64,000 nt of DNA, from contig NC_025261.1 of NCBI RefSeq assembly GCF_000740895.1, positions 620,001-684,000 on the forward strand. Direction: 5' to 3'. Below, piece by piece: positions 1 to 10,335 of this stretch (its first letter is position 1; each line of letters opens with the position of its first letter). The notes under the pieces were generated by a model. The model saw only the letters and a program-made list of their open reading frames with translations, ran no database searches and was not told where the DNA came from. Position numbers and translations under genes: made by a program. This DNA is from Theileria orientalis strain Shintoku. Lineage: Eukaryota; Apicomplexa; Aconoidasida; Piroplasmida; Theileriidae.

Positions 1-911
1 CACAATTGGCAATTTCAAAGTGGAATGTGATTGAAATTGAGATTGGCCAGGACCACATCAAGGCCAGGGCAAAGGTCGATGTGGGACACAACTTTATTCT
101 GAAGGGCATTTTGTCGTCGTTCGACTATTCAGTCACAGCCTCAGTATCATTTGACAGTGGCCACTACGCTCAGTCGAATCCGATGGGTTCAGAAGAAGTG
201 GAAGAGCACCATGGTGTCGATCATGGCGGTGGTGGGAAAACTTCTGGTCCTCTGATGGATAATGGCATAGGGCTCAAGTCGTTGGCCTGTGACTCCTGTT
301 ACTTCGACAATGTACATGTTTCTTCTGAAAAACCGAAGGAGATAAGCACAAACTTTATGAGTCTTTCAAGCTCCTGGAAGCCCTGCTTGACCGTCAATCT
401 CATTCAGAGGAAGAAGTTCTGTAATCTCGTCAGTAAGGATAAAAAGGCTGAGTGTTTATCGCATTTTTGTGCTCACTGTTGTGGTCACCATGCGAGGCTA
501 CTTGGTGACCAGGAGACTCTAAATTGTATTAACAGTTGTACCAAGAACAATCTCGTGTTCAGCTCAAATGTAAAACGGTTCAATGTATACTTGGGGTCGT
601 GCACTTCATTCCAGGGTCCCGGGTTTGACCACTGCAAGGGGGTACGTTACTCATTATACGCAGATAATAACATCAGTAGTTAATAGTATCGATTGTTATA
701 ACACAGGCTATCTTTATCTGTTTCAATAAGATTTTGAGTACTACTCATTGTACTTATTGCATTTTATATTGGTAAATGTGTATTTTAGGACAAAAGCTGT
801 TTGACACAATCGTGTAAACTCTGTTGTCATTCTGGACATTATAATCAATTTGATCAGGACAGATTCCTTGAATCTGCCTATTGTGAAAACATGTGTAAAA
901 TACCGCTTTAG
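1..911 (+). CDS. Cys-rich protein with duplicated C-x4-C-x2-CC motif, 5' partial
   Basis: The reading frame is open at the left edge, so the N-terminus is missing. Exon <1-641 joins exon 789-911 across a 147-base intron (GTACGT donor, TTTTAG acceptor) in phase 0, and the product ends with the tag MCKIPL. Near the C-terminus there are two copies of a cysteine module, C-x4-C-x2-C-C, then about 16-20 residues, then C-x3-C. The first copy lies before the intron (around 450-560) and the second is encoded by the last exon, one module on each side of the intron. The cysteine density suggests an extracellular or lumenal disulphide-bonded region. The upstream part has a Gly/His-rich stretch and no motif I recognise. 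I cannot name the family. The last-exon model is well supported because both copies keep the same spacing. Confidence 0.6.
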
Positions 912-1276
912 TTTCAATGTTATATGTACTTTTTATGGGTTATATTTGTTATATTTACATCATAAACTATTGATTATACTCTTGTTGTATATATTAATTC
1001 AAATTGAGAATAATGTGTAAGTATTTTAGTGGTCTAATGGATGCGTATTACACAAAGGTATACCCTATATGATTCCATGATGACCCTATAATTAGTAATA
1101 TTTACAGTTGTATTTTCAGATTTGTTGTATGTGGCCAGTGTCAATATTAATTTGGTATGGATAGTTTCATTTAAATTGCTAAAACGATTTATATATGTAA
1201 TGTGTACTCTTCTGTATAACATATATAGTCATTTAGTGAATCCATGGTCTTTTTTGGTCTTTCACCAGGAGTTCGT
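912..1276. other. Intergenic, AT-rich
   Basis: No gene, tRNA or clear repeat is visible. The stretch separates convergent genes, so it probably holds the 3' ends of two transcripts. Confidence 0.5.
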
Positions 1277-1963
1277 CTATTTTTCTTTGTTTGACTCTTT
1301 ATTTTTGTGTTTTGGTTTTTTTATGCGTTTTTTATTCATGAACAGCACATAAGTCACTATGAACATGCAAGCCATTGCACACGTTAACGTAAATGTCCAA
1401 AAGGTTTTTTGAAATTGTACATCCACGCCAACTATGCATTTGCTGGTTGTTACGATTTTGTAGCCGTTGTTTGTCTTGTTTTTTTGGTGGGTGGTTGTGG
1501 TTTTAATCATATAATCTCGGCCTTGTTTTTGCTCTTTGACCGTGTAGGTGAAAAACGAGATTGTGTTCCCATTTTTCAGGTATATTTCCACGTGGACATC
1601 TTTGGCCTCTGTGGCCTTCTCTACAACCTTAACCGCAGTTGTTGAAGAGTTTTCCGACCTCCACCTGTTCTTCTCGTTGAACTCACTCAGTTGAGGGCCC
1701 ACAAATACCACTTCCCAAATCTCAAAACCCTCCTTTGGCACGAATATGTGCTCGTTACTTTCCATGTCGTTTGTGTATTGTATTTGAGCAGTTGTTCTGC
1801 GGTCATAGAGGTTTAGTGTTGCCAGCTTCTTTGTGTAAAAGGGTGTTGATGGTTCAACGTACTCTGAGTCATCGAACGTTGAAATGTTTTCCAGTTTGTA
1901 TATTAAAATGTATGCTAACAGAATTTTTGATATTGACTTCATTTTGAAATTGACTATTATCAT
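1277..1963 (-). CDS. Single-FAINT (DUF529) type I membrane protein
   Basis: A single exon of 228 aa. The second Met (MKSISK, at 1942) is an equally good start and would give a cleaner signal peptide (ILLAYILIYK). One FAINT domain covers roughly residues 40-150: a beta-strand opening, an F-x-P-K-x-G-F motif, then a strand-rich second half ending in an NGN-type turn. A hydrophobic helix at about residues 188-212 is followed by a strongly basic tail (KKRIKKPKHKNK), so the protein should sit in a membrane with a short cytosolic tail. FAINT domains are a Theileria expansion found mostly in secreted or host-directed proteins; the function of this one is unknown. The TM anchor sets it apart from the soluble FAINT proteins elsewhere in the window. 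Confidence 0.75.
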   Translation of the reverse strand: MIIVNFKMKSISKILLAYILIYKLENISTFDDSEYVEPSTPFYTKKLATLNLYDRRTTAQIQYTNDMESNEHIFVPKEGFEIWEVVFVGPQLSEFNEKNRWRSENSSTTAVKVVEKATEAKDVHVEIYLKNGNTISFFTYTVKEQKQGRDYMIKTTTTHQKNKTNNGYKIVTTSKCIVGVDVQFQKTFWTFTLTCAMACMFIVTYVLFMNKKRIKKPKHKNKESNKEK

Positions 1964-2305
1964 AATCTGGCATTCCTTAGTGATTCCATTGGGCGTTCTT
2001 TTTATATATCACCTTAAAGTAGTCATATATAGGACATCTGACCACTTAACATTTAACATAATCCATTATTGCCTGCTAAAGTTGCTGTATTTCAAGTATA
2101 ATCTGAAATGTGTTTAAATTTTGCAATTGTTTATTCTACGTACATGAATGAATAGCCGGATTACCATATTATTTACTTACACATTTACATATAATTTTTA
2201 AATTAGAATCAATTTGTATTATTTAATATATGTTTTAACTTTTTAATGTGTTGATAAGACATATAAAGTACAAAATGATGAAATTACGATTTTTGTACAC
2301 TGAAA
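1964..2305. other. Intergenic, AT-rich
   Basis: This is the spacer between two same-strand FAINT genes. It should hold the promoter of the 1277-1963 gene and the 3' end of the 2306-3808 gene. I see no conserved element. Confidence 0.5.
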
Positions 2306-3808
2306 TCAGGGATTCGGAGTTGGATCAGTCGGTTTAAAGTCGGGAAGGTAAACTTTTATCTCAGGCGTGCCGTCAACTTCCTTGTAAACCACTTGGTAGG
2401 GATGATAACCGTCTTTGGAGGACCATATTAACTCGTTGCCCTTTTGAACTCTAAGGAAGAGGTATGCTTTATCGGCTATAAAAATGACCTTGTTATGTAT
2501 ATAGTGTATTTTATAGCCACTGTTGCCGTACATTTTAGCAATGTCCAACACTATCAATTTAATTGGCTCAGGTGAGGGGGATGGTTCAGGAACTGCTGGC
2601 TCCTCTTTTGTTTCAGGTTTCTGCGATAAAAATGGGAGTGATTGCATCCACTTTGCAAAATCCACCCGTGGAGGTTTACGCTGTTTAAGTTTGTCTCTGC
2701 GGATTACCTCTTTGGTCTGTATAAACTTGTCAAGATTAATTCCTAGTCCTTTAAGAGTCTTTATGATATCTGGGTCGTTAGTACGATCTGCCCATATTTT
2801 ATTTTTTGGGGATCTGTGGAATACAATGAACTCGTTGGTGGCGAGAATTAGGACCAAATACTTGTTCTTTTTATCTGACTTGGCGTAAAATACCATTCTC
2901 GAGTAAAATTTGCTATTGATTCCTCTCCATATTTCAATATTCATATTTCTCATTCCTTGGGACTCGACCACCCTAATCGCCTTGAACAAAAAGTTACCAT
3001 TAGGTATGTAGCATTCAACGTTGTTTTCGTGTTTACAATATTGATACTCGTACATAGACTCTCTAAGGGATATATTGAGCACTATCCATGGGAAAATCTC
3101 AACCCACTTAAAGTTTATTAATGCTAGGTGCTTAATATTGCCGTTTGAGGAAAAAATGGTTATTTGGTCCGTCTTTTCGCCTACTCCGGGATTGTTGATT
3201 ATAACCTTATATGCACACTCGTTAGCGTTTGTGGCATTCCATAGTTTTTTTGTAGTGGTTTGACTGCTAAGGTTAATGATTTTGCAAAATAGAAAGGGTG
3301 ACTTTGCATCAAACGTCCTATAATTGTTATTGCCGCTGGTATTATACGAATACGTGTCGTGCATAGTTTCCATAATCAGATGTACGAAGATTTTTCTATA
3401 GAGGTCTACTTCAGTCCATGGCTCATTGTACTTCCTTGTGTACATTCTCTCCTGGCCATTTATCATAAAAACTCTTAAATCTTTCATGTTTTTGTAATCG
3501 TATGACGTTAAAACTACATTATTAGCGTATTCTTTATTTGTTATAGCGCTCCATATTGTATTAACTTTTCTGGAACATGTGCTCGACACATATACTGATG
3601 CGATTCCGAACCCTTTATTTGCAGTGTACGTTTCAGTGTTGCCTGTTTTATTGTAATGGTAGTCGTGTTTGGACGATTTACTGTTGATGTTAAGGTGAAC
3701 AGGCTCTATAATGAAGTTTACAGGTTCATCTGTCTGCTCAGAGTATGCATATTTTTTGGAACAGAACAGCAGATATATTAGTGCTCTGAATATGTTCCAT
3801 GAGTACAT
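2306..3808 (-). CDS. Secreted protein with four FAINT domains, paralogue of the gene at 47162
   Basis: One exon of 500 aa. It starts with a signal peptide (IFRALIYLLFCSKKYAYS) almost identical to that of the 619-aa protein at 47162-49021 (VFKTLIYLLFCSKKFSYS). Four FAINT units can be read: about residues 30-135, 138-245, 246-350 and 410-490, the last starting with VLDIAKM, matching ALDISKM in the paralogue. Between units 3 and 4 is a Lys-rich then Pro/Glu-rich linker (PEPSPSPEP). No TM helix follows the signal peptide, so the product should be secreted. The role is unknown; members of this family are thought to act at the parasite-host interface. Similar signals, domain order and final domain make common descent with the 47-kb gene very likely, with one extra FAINT unit there. 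Confidence 0.8.
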   Translation of the reverse strand: MYSWNIFRALIYLLFCSKKYAYSEQTDEPVNFIIEPVHLNINSKSSKHDYHYNKTGNTETYTANKGFGIASVYVSSTCSRKVNTIWSAITNKEYANNVVLTSYDYKNMKDLRVFMINGQERMYTRKYNEPWTEVDLYRKIFVHLIMETMHDTYSYNTSGNNNYRTFDAKSPFLFCKIINLSSQTTTKKLWNATNANECAYKVIINNPGVGEKTDQITIFSSNGNIKHLALINFKWVEIFPWIVLNISLRESMYEYQYCKHENNVECYIPNGNFLFKAIRVVESQGMRNMNIEIWRGINSKFYSRMVFYAKSDKKNKYLVLILATNEFIVFHRSPKNKIWADRTNDPDIIKTLKGLGINLDKFIQTKEVIRRDKLKQRKPPRVDFAKWMQSLPFLSQKPETKEEPAVPEPSPSPEPIKLIVLDIAKMYGNSGYKIHYIHNKVIFIADKAYLFLRVQKGNELIWSSKDGYHPYQVVYKEVDGTPEIKVYLPDFKPTDPTPNP

Positions 3809-4692
3809 TAAAACATTCTTTTTGATCCTGAGTGATTCTAATCTCTTGTGTGTTTGTGGACCTATTTAACAATTATAACAAGAAATAATAATTGTGTAAT
3901 GGGCGTTGAAGTATGGTGTAAAACTTACTAGATTTCCGTGAATTGTGATCCCTTTAAAAATGCGATGTCGTGAATTAAATCTGAATTATAGTCAAATGTG
4001 CCATTTTTGAGTTAAACAGACTCATATATGTGTATAAGTACCTGTATTTTATAAAAACAATCTCTTTTCATTGATTCCATTTATTGATTACTACATTACT
4101 AAATTACTTCAGTGTATTCTACAGTTGATATTCTCATATGGGATAATGCTATTAAATGATTCTGATTGAAAGCTAATTTTGCTCTTGTTGTATACTTAAA
4201 ATTAATAAAAAGATGAACGAGTCTTATTTTTATTCTATTTGAACTTTAATGTATATTATTTTCATGGAATATTACAGTACATATATGTTACATATCAATC
4301 TTTAAAATAAAATATATTAAAAACAATATTGTACAGGGATAATTTAATATACTTTATTTTGTGTACTAATTTGTGAATTATACATGAAACGGGCCCTAAA
4401 TTTAACTCATAATACATATAGTGTCAAACGACATTGTAAACAATTATTATAACTTTCATTTTATAAATTGTAAAAAGTAATTATTTCTTCTAAATAACAC
4501 TTTAATCCCAATCTTGGATTTAACGACACATTTATGACTGAAATATAGACACTTTCCTTCTTAAATAACGCACATCAAATATTGGTATCACATTACAAAA
4601 TTGTGAATATCACAACCAATTAACAATCGTTAATGAAAATTGTAACGGAACCTGTCCAAATCAAAACTTAGTCTTTTGTCTAAGCCTGTTTA
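3809..4692. other. Intergenic, AT-rich
   Basis: Strongly AT-rich throughout. It should carry the promoter of the 2306-3808 FAINT gene. No ORF, tRNA or tandem repeat stands out. Confidence 0.5.
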
Positions 4693-5262
4693 CTATGAGT
4701 ACAATTTAAGGGCGTGTTCCAGTTTGGCTTGGAGCTTAATTGTGAATATGTGAGATGGCAGTCCCTTTTTGACTAAAGCACCGAACAATTTTGCGTGAAT
4801 TCCGTCGATTTGGGCGTGAATTATGTCAATTAACCCGTCGATGGAGTCAACAATCCTGATTCCTTTGTCCTTGATACCGGCATACGCCTTGTGGATCAAG
4901 TGGTCAACAAGAGGGTGATACACCCCCAATAGGGCTGCGTGCCATGTTTTACAATCCGATATACCTAATAATTCTACAAGTATTTCACCTTCATCAATTT
5001 TGATGTGGCTGTGTAGTTTGATTGCGTGCCCGAGTTTGGCACAGCCAATTCCGTCTGCAAAGGCGCCTATGTGTTGTGCCTTTGGGGCAATGTGGACGAA
5101 TCTCAGTCTTGGCGCAATGGCACCGTCGCCTTCAATGGCCGAAACGACGTGGCGGATTGCAAGTTTGGGTCCGATAGGAATGATCCCATCGGCGATGTCG
5201 ATAGGAGCTCCCGCGGCAATGGAAATTGAGATGATTGAAATAATATAAATAATAGAGATCAT
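4693..5262 (-). CDS. Small secreted protein of unknown family
   Basis: One exon of 189 aa. The N-terminus is a long Ile/Ser-rich hydrophobic stretch (ISIIYIISIISISIAAGAPI) that fits a cleaved signal peptide. The mature part is rich in Ile, Ala, His and Gly and has one pair of widely spaced Cys residues; there is no TM helix and no FAINT unit. Short Asp-Gly-Ile patterns recur (ADGIIPI, ADGIGCA, SIDGLIDI, QIDGIHA), so a degenerate internal repeat is possible. The coding stretch is clearly more GC-rich than the flanks, which supports it being a real gene. I do not recognise the family. Confidence 0.65.
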   Translation of the reverse strand: MISIIYIISIISISIAAGAPIDIADGIIPIGPKLAIRHVVSAIEGDGAIAPRLRFVHIAPKAQHIGAFADGIGCAKLGHAIKLHSHIKIDEGEILVELLGISDCKTWHAALLGVYHPLVDHLIHKAYAGIKDKGIRIVDSIDGLIDIIHAQIDGIHAKLFGALVKKGLPSHIFTIKLQAKLEHALKLYS

Positions 5263-5880
5263 TTTATTTTAAATCTATATAGGATTCTTAAAATTATAGA
5301 AGATCGGCTATATTACTGGTCGAATTGGGCCGGATAGAGTAGCGTATGGGGAGCAGATGATACCTCTGCACTGTTTAATACGGTCCCAAACAGCCAGGGG
5401 GTGATCTCATGGCCTGGTTTACAGATTTTTGGTCTTGTTGGCTTAATACGGTGCTGTGTTGTCCTGAAAAACTGCTTTTCCCATTGTTTGCTACCTATAT
5501 GAGAATTATGTCTACACACTTTATAGCTTAGGTGAATTGTTAATTAAACAGGGACGATATGTTCTTTACATGTATATTAGTTATTTAAAAGCTTCAAAAA
5601 CGATTAAAAGCCCTTATTCTTAGTTATACGAAGTACGGCTTACAAATATTCGGCTTTTGTTTGGCAAAATTTTTGTTGAATCGAGTGGAACATCTTTTTA
5701 TTTTACATATTTACATGTTTTCATTACCACCTTGTATATGGTATTCCTACGCGTATTTAAACTCGTTTTACTTCTGTTTTATACTGTGGAATCCAAATAC
5801 TTTTCTTGCTTAAAGGTGTAAGTTTATCTAAATCCGTGTGTTTATAAATGTGTGTGCGTGTGTGGTTTTATCTTCGAGTC
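5263..5880. other. Intergenic spacer containing a GC-rich island
   Basis: Most of this spacer is AT-rich, but about 5320-5510 is not: 5341-5400 has 32 G/C of 60, while 5521-5580 has 17 of 60. Inside it TTAATACGGT occurs twice (5375-5384 and 5443-5452). A short minus-strand ORF (5313-5519, 68 aa) lies here, but its composition is not protein-like and it has no neighbour to join. A non-coding RNA gene is a reasonable alternative (see findings). Confidence 0.45.
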
Positions 5881-7236
5881 CTAGTTTTTAAACTCCGTCG
5901 TGTTTGAGAGCATTTGGTGTGGTATGCACAGGTCGCCCAGTATGTCAGACAGGTTCGGGAAGAGCTCGTTCATGAGCTCCAGGTTCTCCTCGCCGATGAA
6001 GGACTCGACGCTTTTCTTGTACGTTTCCCTCTTGTAGCGGCCCATCAGCAGCTGTATCTTGCGATAAAGTGTGTTTTTTCCCATGGATATTGGGAAGTCG
6101 AAGCTCCTCTTCCACTCGAAGCTGTTTATTATTCTCCGCAGCCTTGCTATTGAATTTGGTCCGAACATGTTTCTCGAATGTGGGTTTACCAGCAGCTGGT
6201 GCTGTGCGACGTCCAGCGAATTCAGCAGCCTCGGGAGTCCGTTAAAGTTTGCCATCAGCTTTCCGAACGTCTCGTTCGTCAACCCTGACACGCTCAGCGC
6301 TATTTGCACTGTGTTCATTGTCGAGTTAAGCAGGCCGTTTCCCATGCGCTTCTGGTCAAGCTTCCGCTTCCTTCTCTTCACCGGCTCCAGCCTTGACTGG
6401 ATGAACTCCAGCCTTTCACTCTCCGTTTCCAGCTTGATCGGCCCTGTCCTCGGGTACGTAGGCCTCGTTGGGGGCGGATTGTCTCCTGCTGAACTCGTTG
6501 AACTCGACCTTGCAACTGACTTTGACGTGTCATTCTGCTCTGGTTGCGGCTGCGTCGGCCTGGCCGGTGCGTTCGCCCTCATCATCGGCGACGCTTTGGG
6601 CACAGGGGTTGTTTTGGCCACCGCGGGCCTCATCATTGGATTCGGCTTAAAAAATTGACTCTGCTGCATCATGGGATTATAATTCTTTTCTGCGTACGGG
6701 TAAGGTACCATTCCGCTCTCCGAGGGCGACATTGATCCGCTAAGCAGTTGCTTCTGCCTCGACTTTGCCGTGGACAAATACTTTCTGTTTATGAGGTTGA
6801 TTATTGTTCCTAGCTTTCTCTCCAGGATGTGCTTGATCTTAAGGTAGAAATCCTCCAATTTCACTGCTGCTTCGTAGAATATTGTGTCCCTCGAGTTGTA
6901 GGTCTTGCAGTTATTTATTATTAGCCATATGTCCGCTTCGAACACTCTTATGTCATCCTTGTATTTATTTTCTTCGTTTTTCGCCAGCATCGTCTCGAAA
7001 TCCATCGGCGTCTTGATGTAGTTTGTGTAGTCAGGCACCAGCTTCGTATCCACTGGGAACCTGAATATCTTCTGCTTGTCGAACTTGATGAGCTTGTTCA
7101 GCGTCTCCAGGTATGCGTATTTAAACTTGATTAGGCTGTCCTTCACGTCTTCTTCGTGCAGATATGTCCACTGCTGCCCGTTCGACCCTAACGAACTTGT
7201 TGAGTCGTTAGATGAGCTATTTCTTCTATTTATCAT
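5881..7236 (-). CDS. Bromodomain protein
   Basis: One exon of 451 aa. Residues about 28-135 form a bromodomain: the ZA region (FRFPVDTKLVPDYTNYIKTP), the following MDF, and the acetyl-lysine-binding asparagine in NNCKTYN, then the alpha-C helix. The middle (about 170-265) is low-complexity, rich in Pro, Ala, Gln and Ser. A basic cluster (VKRRKRKLDQKR) looks like a nuclear localisation signal. The C-terminal 150 residues are probably helical and have no match I can name. Bromodomain proteins read acetylated histones, so a chromatin role is expected. The single bromodomain with an unknown C-terminal domain resembles other apicomplexan BDP-type proteins, but I cannot assign an orthologue. Confidence 0.85.
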   Translation of the reverse strand: MINRRNSSSNDSTSSLGSNGQQWTYLHEEDVKDSLIKFKYAYLETLNKLIKFDKQKIFRFPVDTKLVPDYTNYIKTPMDFETMLAKNEENKYKDDIRVFEADIWLIINNCKTYNSRDTIFYEAAVKLEDFYLKIKHILERKLGTIINLINRKYLSTAKSRQKQLLSGSMSPSESGMVPYPYAEKNYNPMMQQSQFFKPNPMMRPAVAKTTPVPKASPMMRANAPARPTQPQPEQNDTSKSVARSSSTSSAGDNPPPTRPTYPRTGPIKLETESERLEFIQSRLEPVKRRKRKLDQKRMGNGLLNSTMNTVQIALSVSGLTNETFGKLMANFNGLPRLLNSLDVAQHQLLVNPHSRNMFGPNSIARLRRIINSFEWKRSFDFPISMGKNTLYRKIQLLMGRYKRETYKKSVESFIGEENLELMNELFPNLSDILGDLCIPHQMLSNTTEFKN

Positions 7237-7341
7237 TTCTCTTTTAACTAAATTACAGTCTAACCGGTTTTAGTTACTGAAAATACCGATGTGCATACAC
7301 TATTTATTATTATAACATTAGCTTGTAGTGGGCCTCGGGGC

Positions 7342-9999
7342 CTACTTCTTAATTTTTACACCCTGGATGTACAGCTTATCTCTCGCCTTCATTTTTTCGA
7401 AGACGAATATTTTGTACAGCGAGAACGCTCTTTCCTGCTCTTTCGACAGCTGGAAGTTCGACGCTGAGCCCAGGTGCTTCTCGACGTTTTCGTACACGTT
7501 GTGCGGCAGCTCCAGCGCCCTTTTCGCGAACAATCTTCTCGACTTTTCCAGGTATTCTGGGAACGTCAGTGATTCTACTAGTTTGAACCCTATTTTCGTG
7601 CACATTTCCGCGAACGCCTTCCACGGCACTATGTACTCCCCTTCGTCTATGGATTCCATGAGGAAGAAGTGGTACTTGAGTCCCCAGGTGCTGTTAAGCA
7701 CCTCTCCTATGTGACTTCTGTCCATGTTTTCTCCTTCCTGAGTGTTTTTTATTGCTTCTATCGACTTCTGTTCCATTGTTACCTTGAAGATTGGATTCCC
7801 GAAGGTCCAACTTTTTTCTACACACCGTTATGTTTGTGACTTTTTATCTATTTTTACGCAATCTCTCGACTTCCATTGTATCTGGTTCCTAAATTGTACC
7901 TAGCTATTCCTACTTTTTTACTCAGTAGCTACTTTTCTAGCTGTCTGTTTAACTGCCTAATCAGATGCGTGTTTACCTTTTTCTTCCCCTTGCACTGGTG
8001 GGTTCATTGCCAGCTCCTGTGATATCCGTTCGCAGCACACTGTGGAGCCTATGAAGAGCCCTCCCTCGTTCAGTATCTCGTGCACCTTCCTCAGGATGAA
8101 CTCTGCTCCCGCCTCCGTCTCCAGGATGTAGTGGATTGCCAGCTGTATTGAGACCACGTCGAACCTTTTGTTTTTGACGAAGACTGAGTACACTTTGCTG
8201 TCCATCAGGTTCCCGTGGTGGAACTCTGCTGTGTACGAGAGCACTCTTTTCCTCTGCGAGTACCTTCTTCTCGCCTCGTTGATCTCCCTCAGCGAGATGT
8301 CGATTCCCATCAGCTTCTTGATTCTCTTCACGTCGTACTTGTCTATGTCCTGTCCGTGGCCGCACGCCAAATCCAGTACTGTTGCGTTCTGCTTAATGTA
8401 CACCATGATCATCAGCCTCTTGACCAGGTTGTTGTACTTTCTCAGCGCCTGGATCGCAGACTCTTGCTGCCTCACCACCTTCCTGGTGTCGTAGTGTATT
8501 TGTGCGAACTCTGAGGTGTCTCCAAACAGGTTCGGGTAGAAGTCACTCATGTCCAGTGCATCTTCTCCCATGTTTCTCGCTGTATTTTGTGAGGGCCCTG
8601 TATTAGAGTGCCCTGTGTCGCCAGGGGTATAGCCCAGGTAACCTGCATGGTTTGAAAACAGATCTAGCAGCATTCGTGTGTTTGACGACAACAGTGTAAT
8701 GATGAATTCAAACCTGTTCGGCTTCGAATTCACCAGCCTTCTGTACTGTTTACACAGTTGTGACTCGTAATTACTGCCGTTAGCTTCAATTTCCTTGTTA
8801 TCTTCATTATTTTTATCCTGGCTAGCATTTTTAGATACGCCATTGGTATTACTGTTTTTTGTATTAATATTACTGTTTTTTGTATTAATATTACTGGCAT
8901 AATCTTTATTATTAGTGGCAGTATCTGAATTATTATTGAAGCTTTTGCTCGCTGTAGTCCTCGAATTTGACGAAAACTGTATGATTTTAACCTTTGACTC
9001 CTCTGAATTTTCAATATCAAGGAACGAATATCTCCTTGAACTGCTTGAGGAGATGAAGGCTTCAAAGAACACGCTCATCATTTCTTCTATTTTCAGCTTC
9101 AGCAGCTCCTCGTTCACTGGTATGTCCCACTGGTCTATTACCTCCAAGTTAAACTTGATAAGCTTATAGTTTGGCGTTTTACTCGTCCTGTACGTCCTAA
9201 TGTGTCTAAAGAGTATTTTACTGACGTTTGAGGCTTCTATGTTTTTAAACTCCGTCCCACCATCTTTATTACTATCGCTACTTGCTCCTTGTGTGTTATC
9301 TCTCATACTCGAGCTCGTTTTTAAAGATGTTATTGAATTTGTTTGCACCTTGAAATGGTATTCTGATTGCGGTCTGTATACAATTACGCTGTTTAAATAG
9401 TTGTATATGTACGACTCAATGCTACTAAAGTCTAACGGCTCATTTACGTCAAACGGCGTCCTATATATAGTTGAGTGGTTAATACCATCCAGTTTTTTGT
9501 TGTGCAGCGCTTCTTCTGATCCTGAACTCTTTACTTCAAATGACCCTCCGTTCAGTGATTTAGAGTGGAACACTTCTATTTCCAAGTAATCAAAGTTTGG
9601 GACCAGCTTTGAAAAGTTAGACTTGCTTGCGAACACGTTCAAGTAGAGTAGATCTATGCACTTTTTTGACACGTTGGGTACAAATTTAACCTTGTTGAAG
9701 TCGTAGTCCAGCACTGCTTCGTTCTCTATTGGCAGGAATATACTCTTCGACTGGACTACGCTCATCAGCCTTCCTATTTGGAACATAACATTGATTTTCG
9801 ACGGATCCGAGATTCCTTCTAGGCTCTCTCTTATTGTATCACATATTTGGCTGTGGACTGTGTTTTCCTTGTATTGTTTATCGAGCACACTGTACCCATT
9901 AATCAAGAGCGGATTTTCCCTGGAAGTCACTTCCAAAAGACCAGTGTGAGTAGAATCTGATTGCGATATTTTACGATGTTTCTTGGGACTTGGAATCAT
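7342..9999 (-). CDS. RNMT: mRNA cap (guanine-N7-)methyltransferase with N-terminal RNA-triphosphatase-like region
   Basis: Two exons, 9999-7977 and 7817-7342, with a 159-base intron (GTAAAC donor, GTGTAG acceptor), give 832 aa. The C-terminal part from about residue 530 is the cap methyltransferase: SAM motif I (LDLACGHGQDID), the acidic motif II (GIDIS), the FDVVSIQLAIHY motif, LNEGGLFIGST, then across the splice FGNPIFKV, KYHFFLMESID and a C-terminal VFEKMK. The enzyme methylates the GpppN cap at N7. Residues about 60-350 resemble the beta-barrel of Cet1-type RNA 5'-triphosphatases in element order (GR-L strand, F-x-PNVS, YRPQSEYHFKV, FRHIRTYR), but the metal-binding glutamates appear lost. 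A low-complexity Asn/Lys stretch with repeated NINTKNS separates the two halves. The methyltransferase call is firm; the triphosphatase relation is inferred. Confidence 0.85.
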
Positions 10000-10335
10000 G
10001 GTAATTAAAGAGTTATAAAATTGCCATTTTACTTATAACGGTGTTACATTGTATTATGCAGAAAGTTGGCGAATATTGTACACAAAATGGTTAAACAGCA
10101 TAAAATATAATATAAAATTGTTTACAATTAAAATTTATTAATCATTATTGCTAATTCCCTACTTAAAGCTGTTTTTAAAATTTTCTAACACCACATTGGC
10201 TACTACCAATGTTTTGTGTTTTATTATTTACACCGTTATTTTATATTTATGTTTATTTATTTATAATGGATTAAATTCTGATTTTGGAATTGTTACTTCT
10301 TTCGCCTTTCACAATTTTTTTTTCTTAACACCGCC
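10000..10335. promoter_or_regulatory. Divergent promoter region between cap methyltransferase and p24 gene
   Basis: This 336-base AT-rich spacer separates two head-to-head genes, so it must hold both promoters. Poly-T runs precede the p24 start (tttttttttctt). No defined motif can be named. Confidence 0.45.

Noticed and set aside
5400..5480. 5S rRNA gene
   Set aside because: Phrases near the 3' end look similar, but the conserved internal core and box C are missing and the outer stem does not pair.
5313..5519. 68-aa minus-strand ORF in the GC-rich island
   Set aside because: No hydrophobic core or motif, no splice partner, and the composition change is better explained by a possible RNA element.
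6071..6658. 195-aa plus-strand ORF
   Set aside because: Antisense shadow of the bromodomain gene, which has clear domain support.
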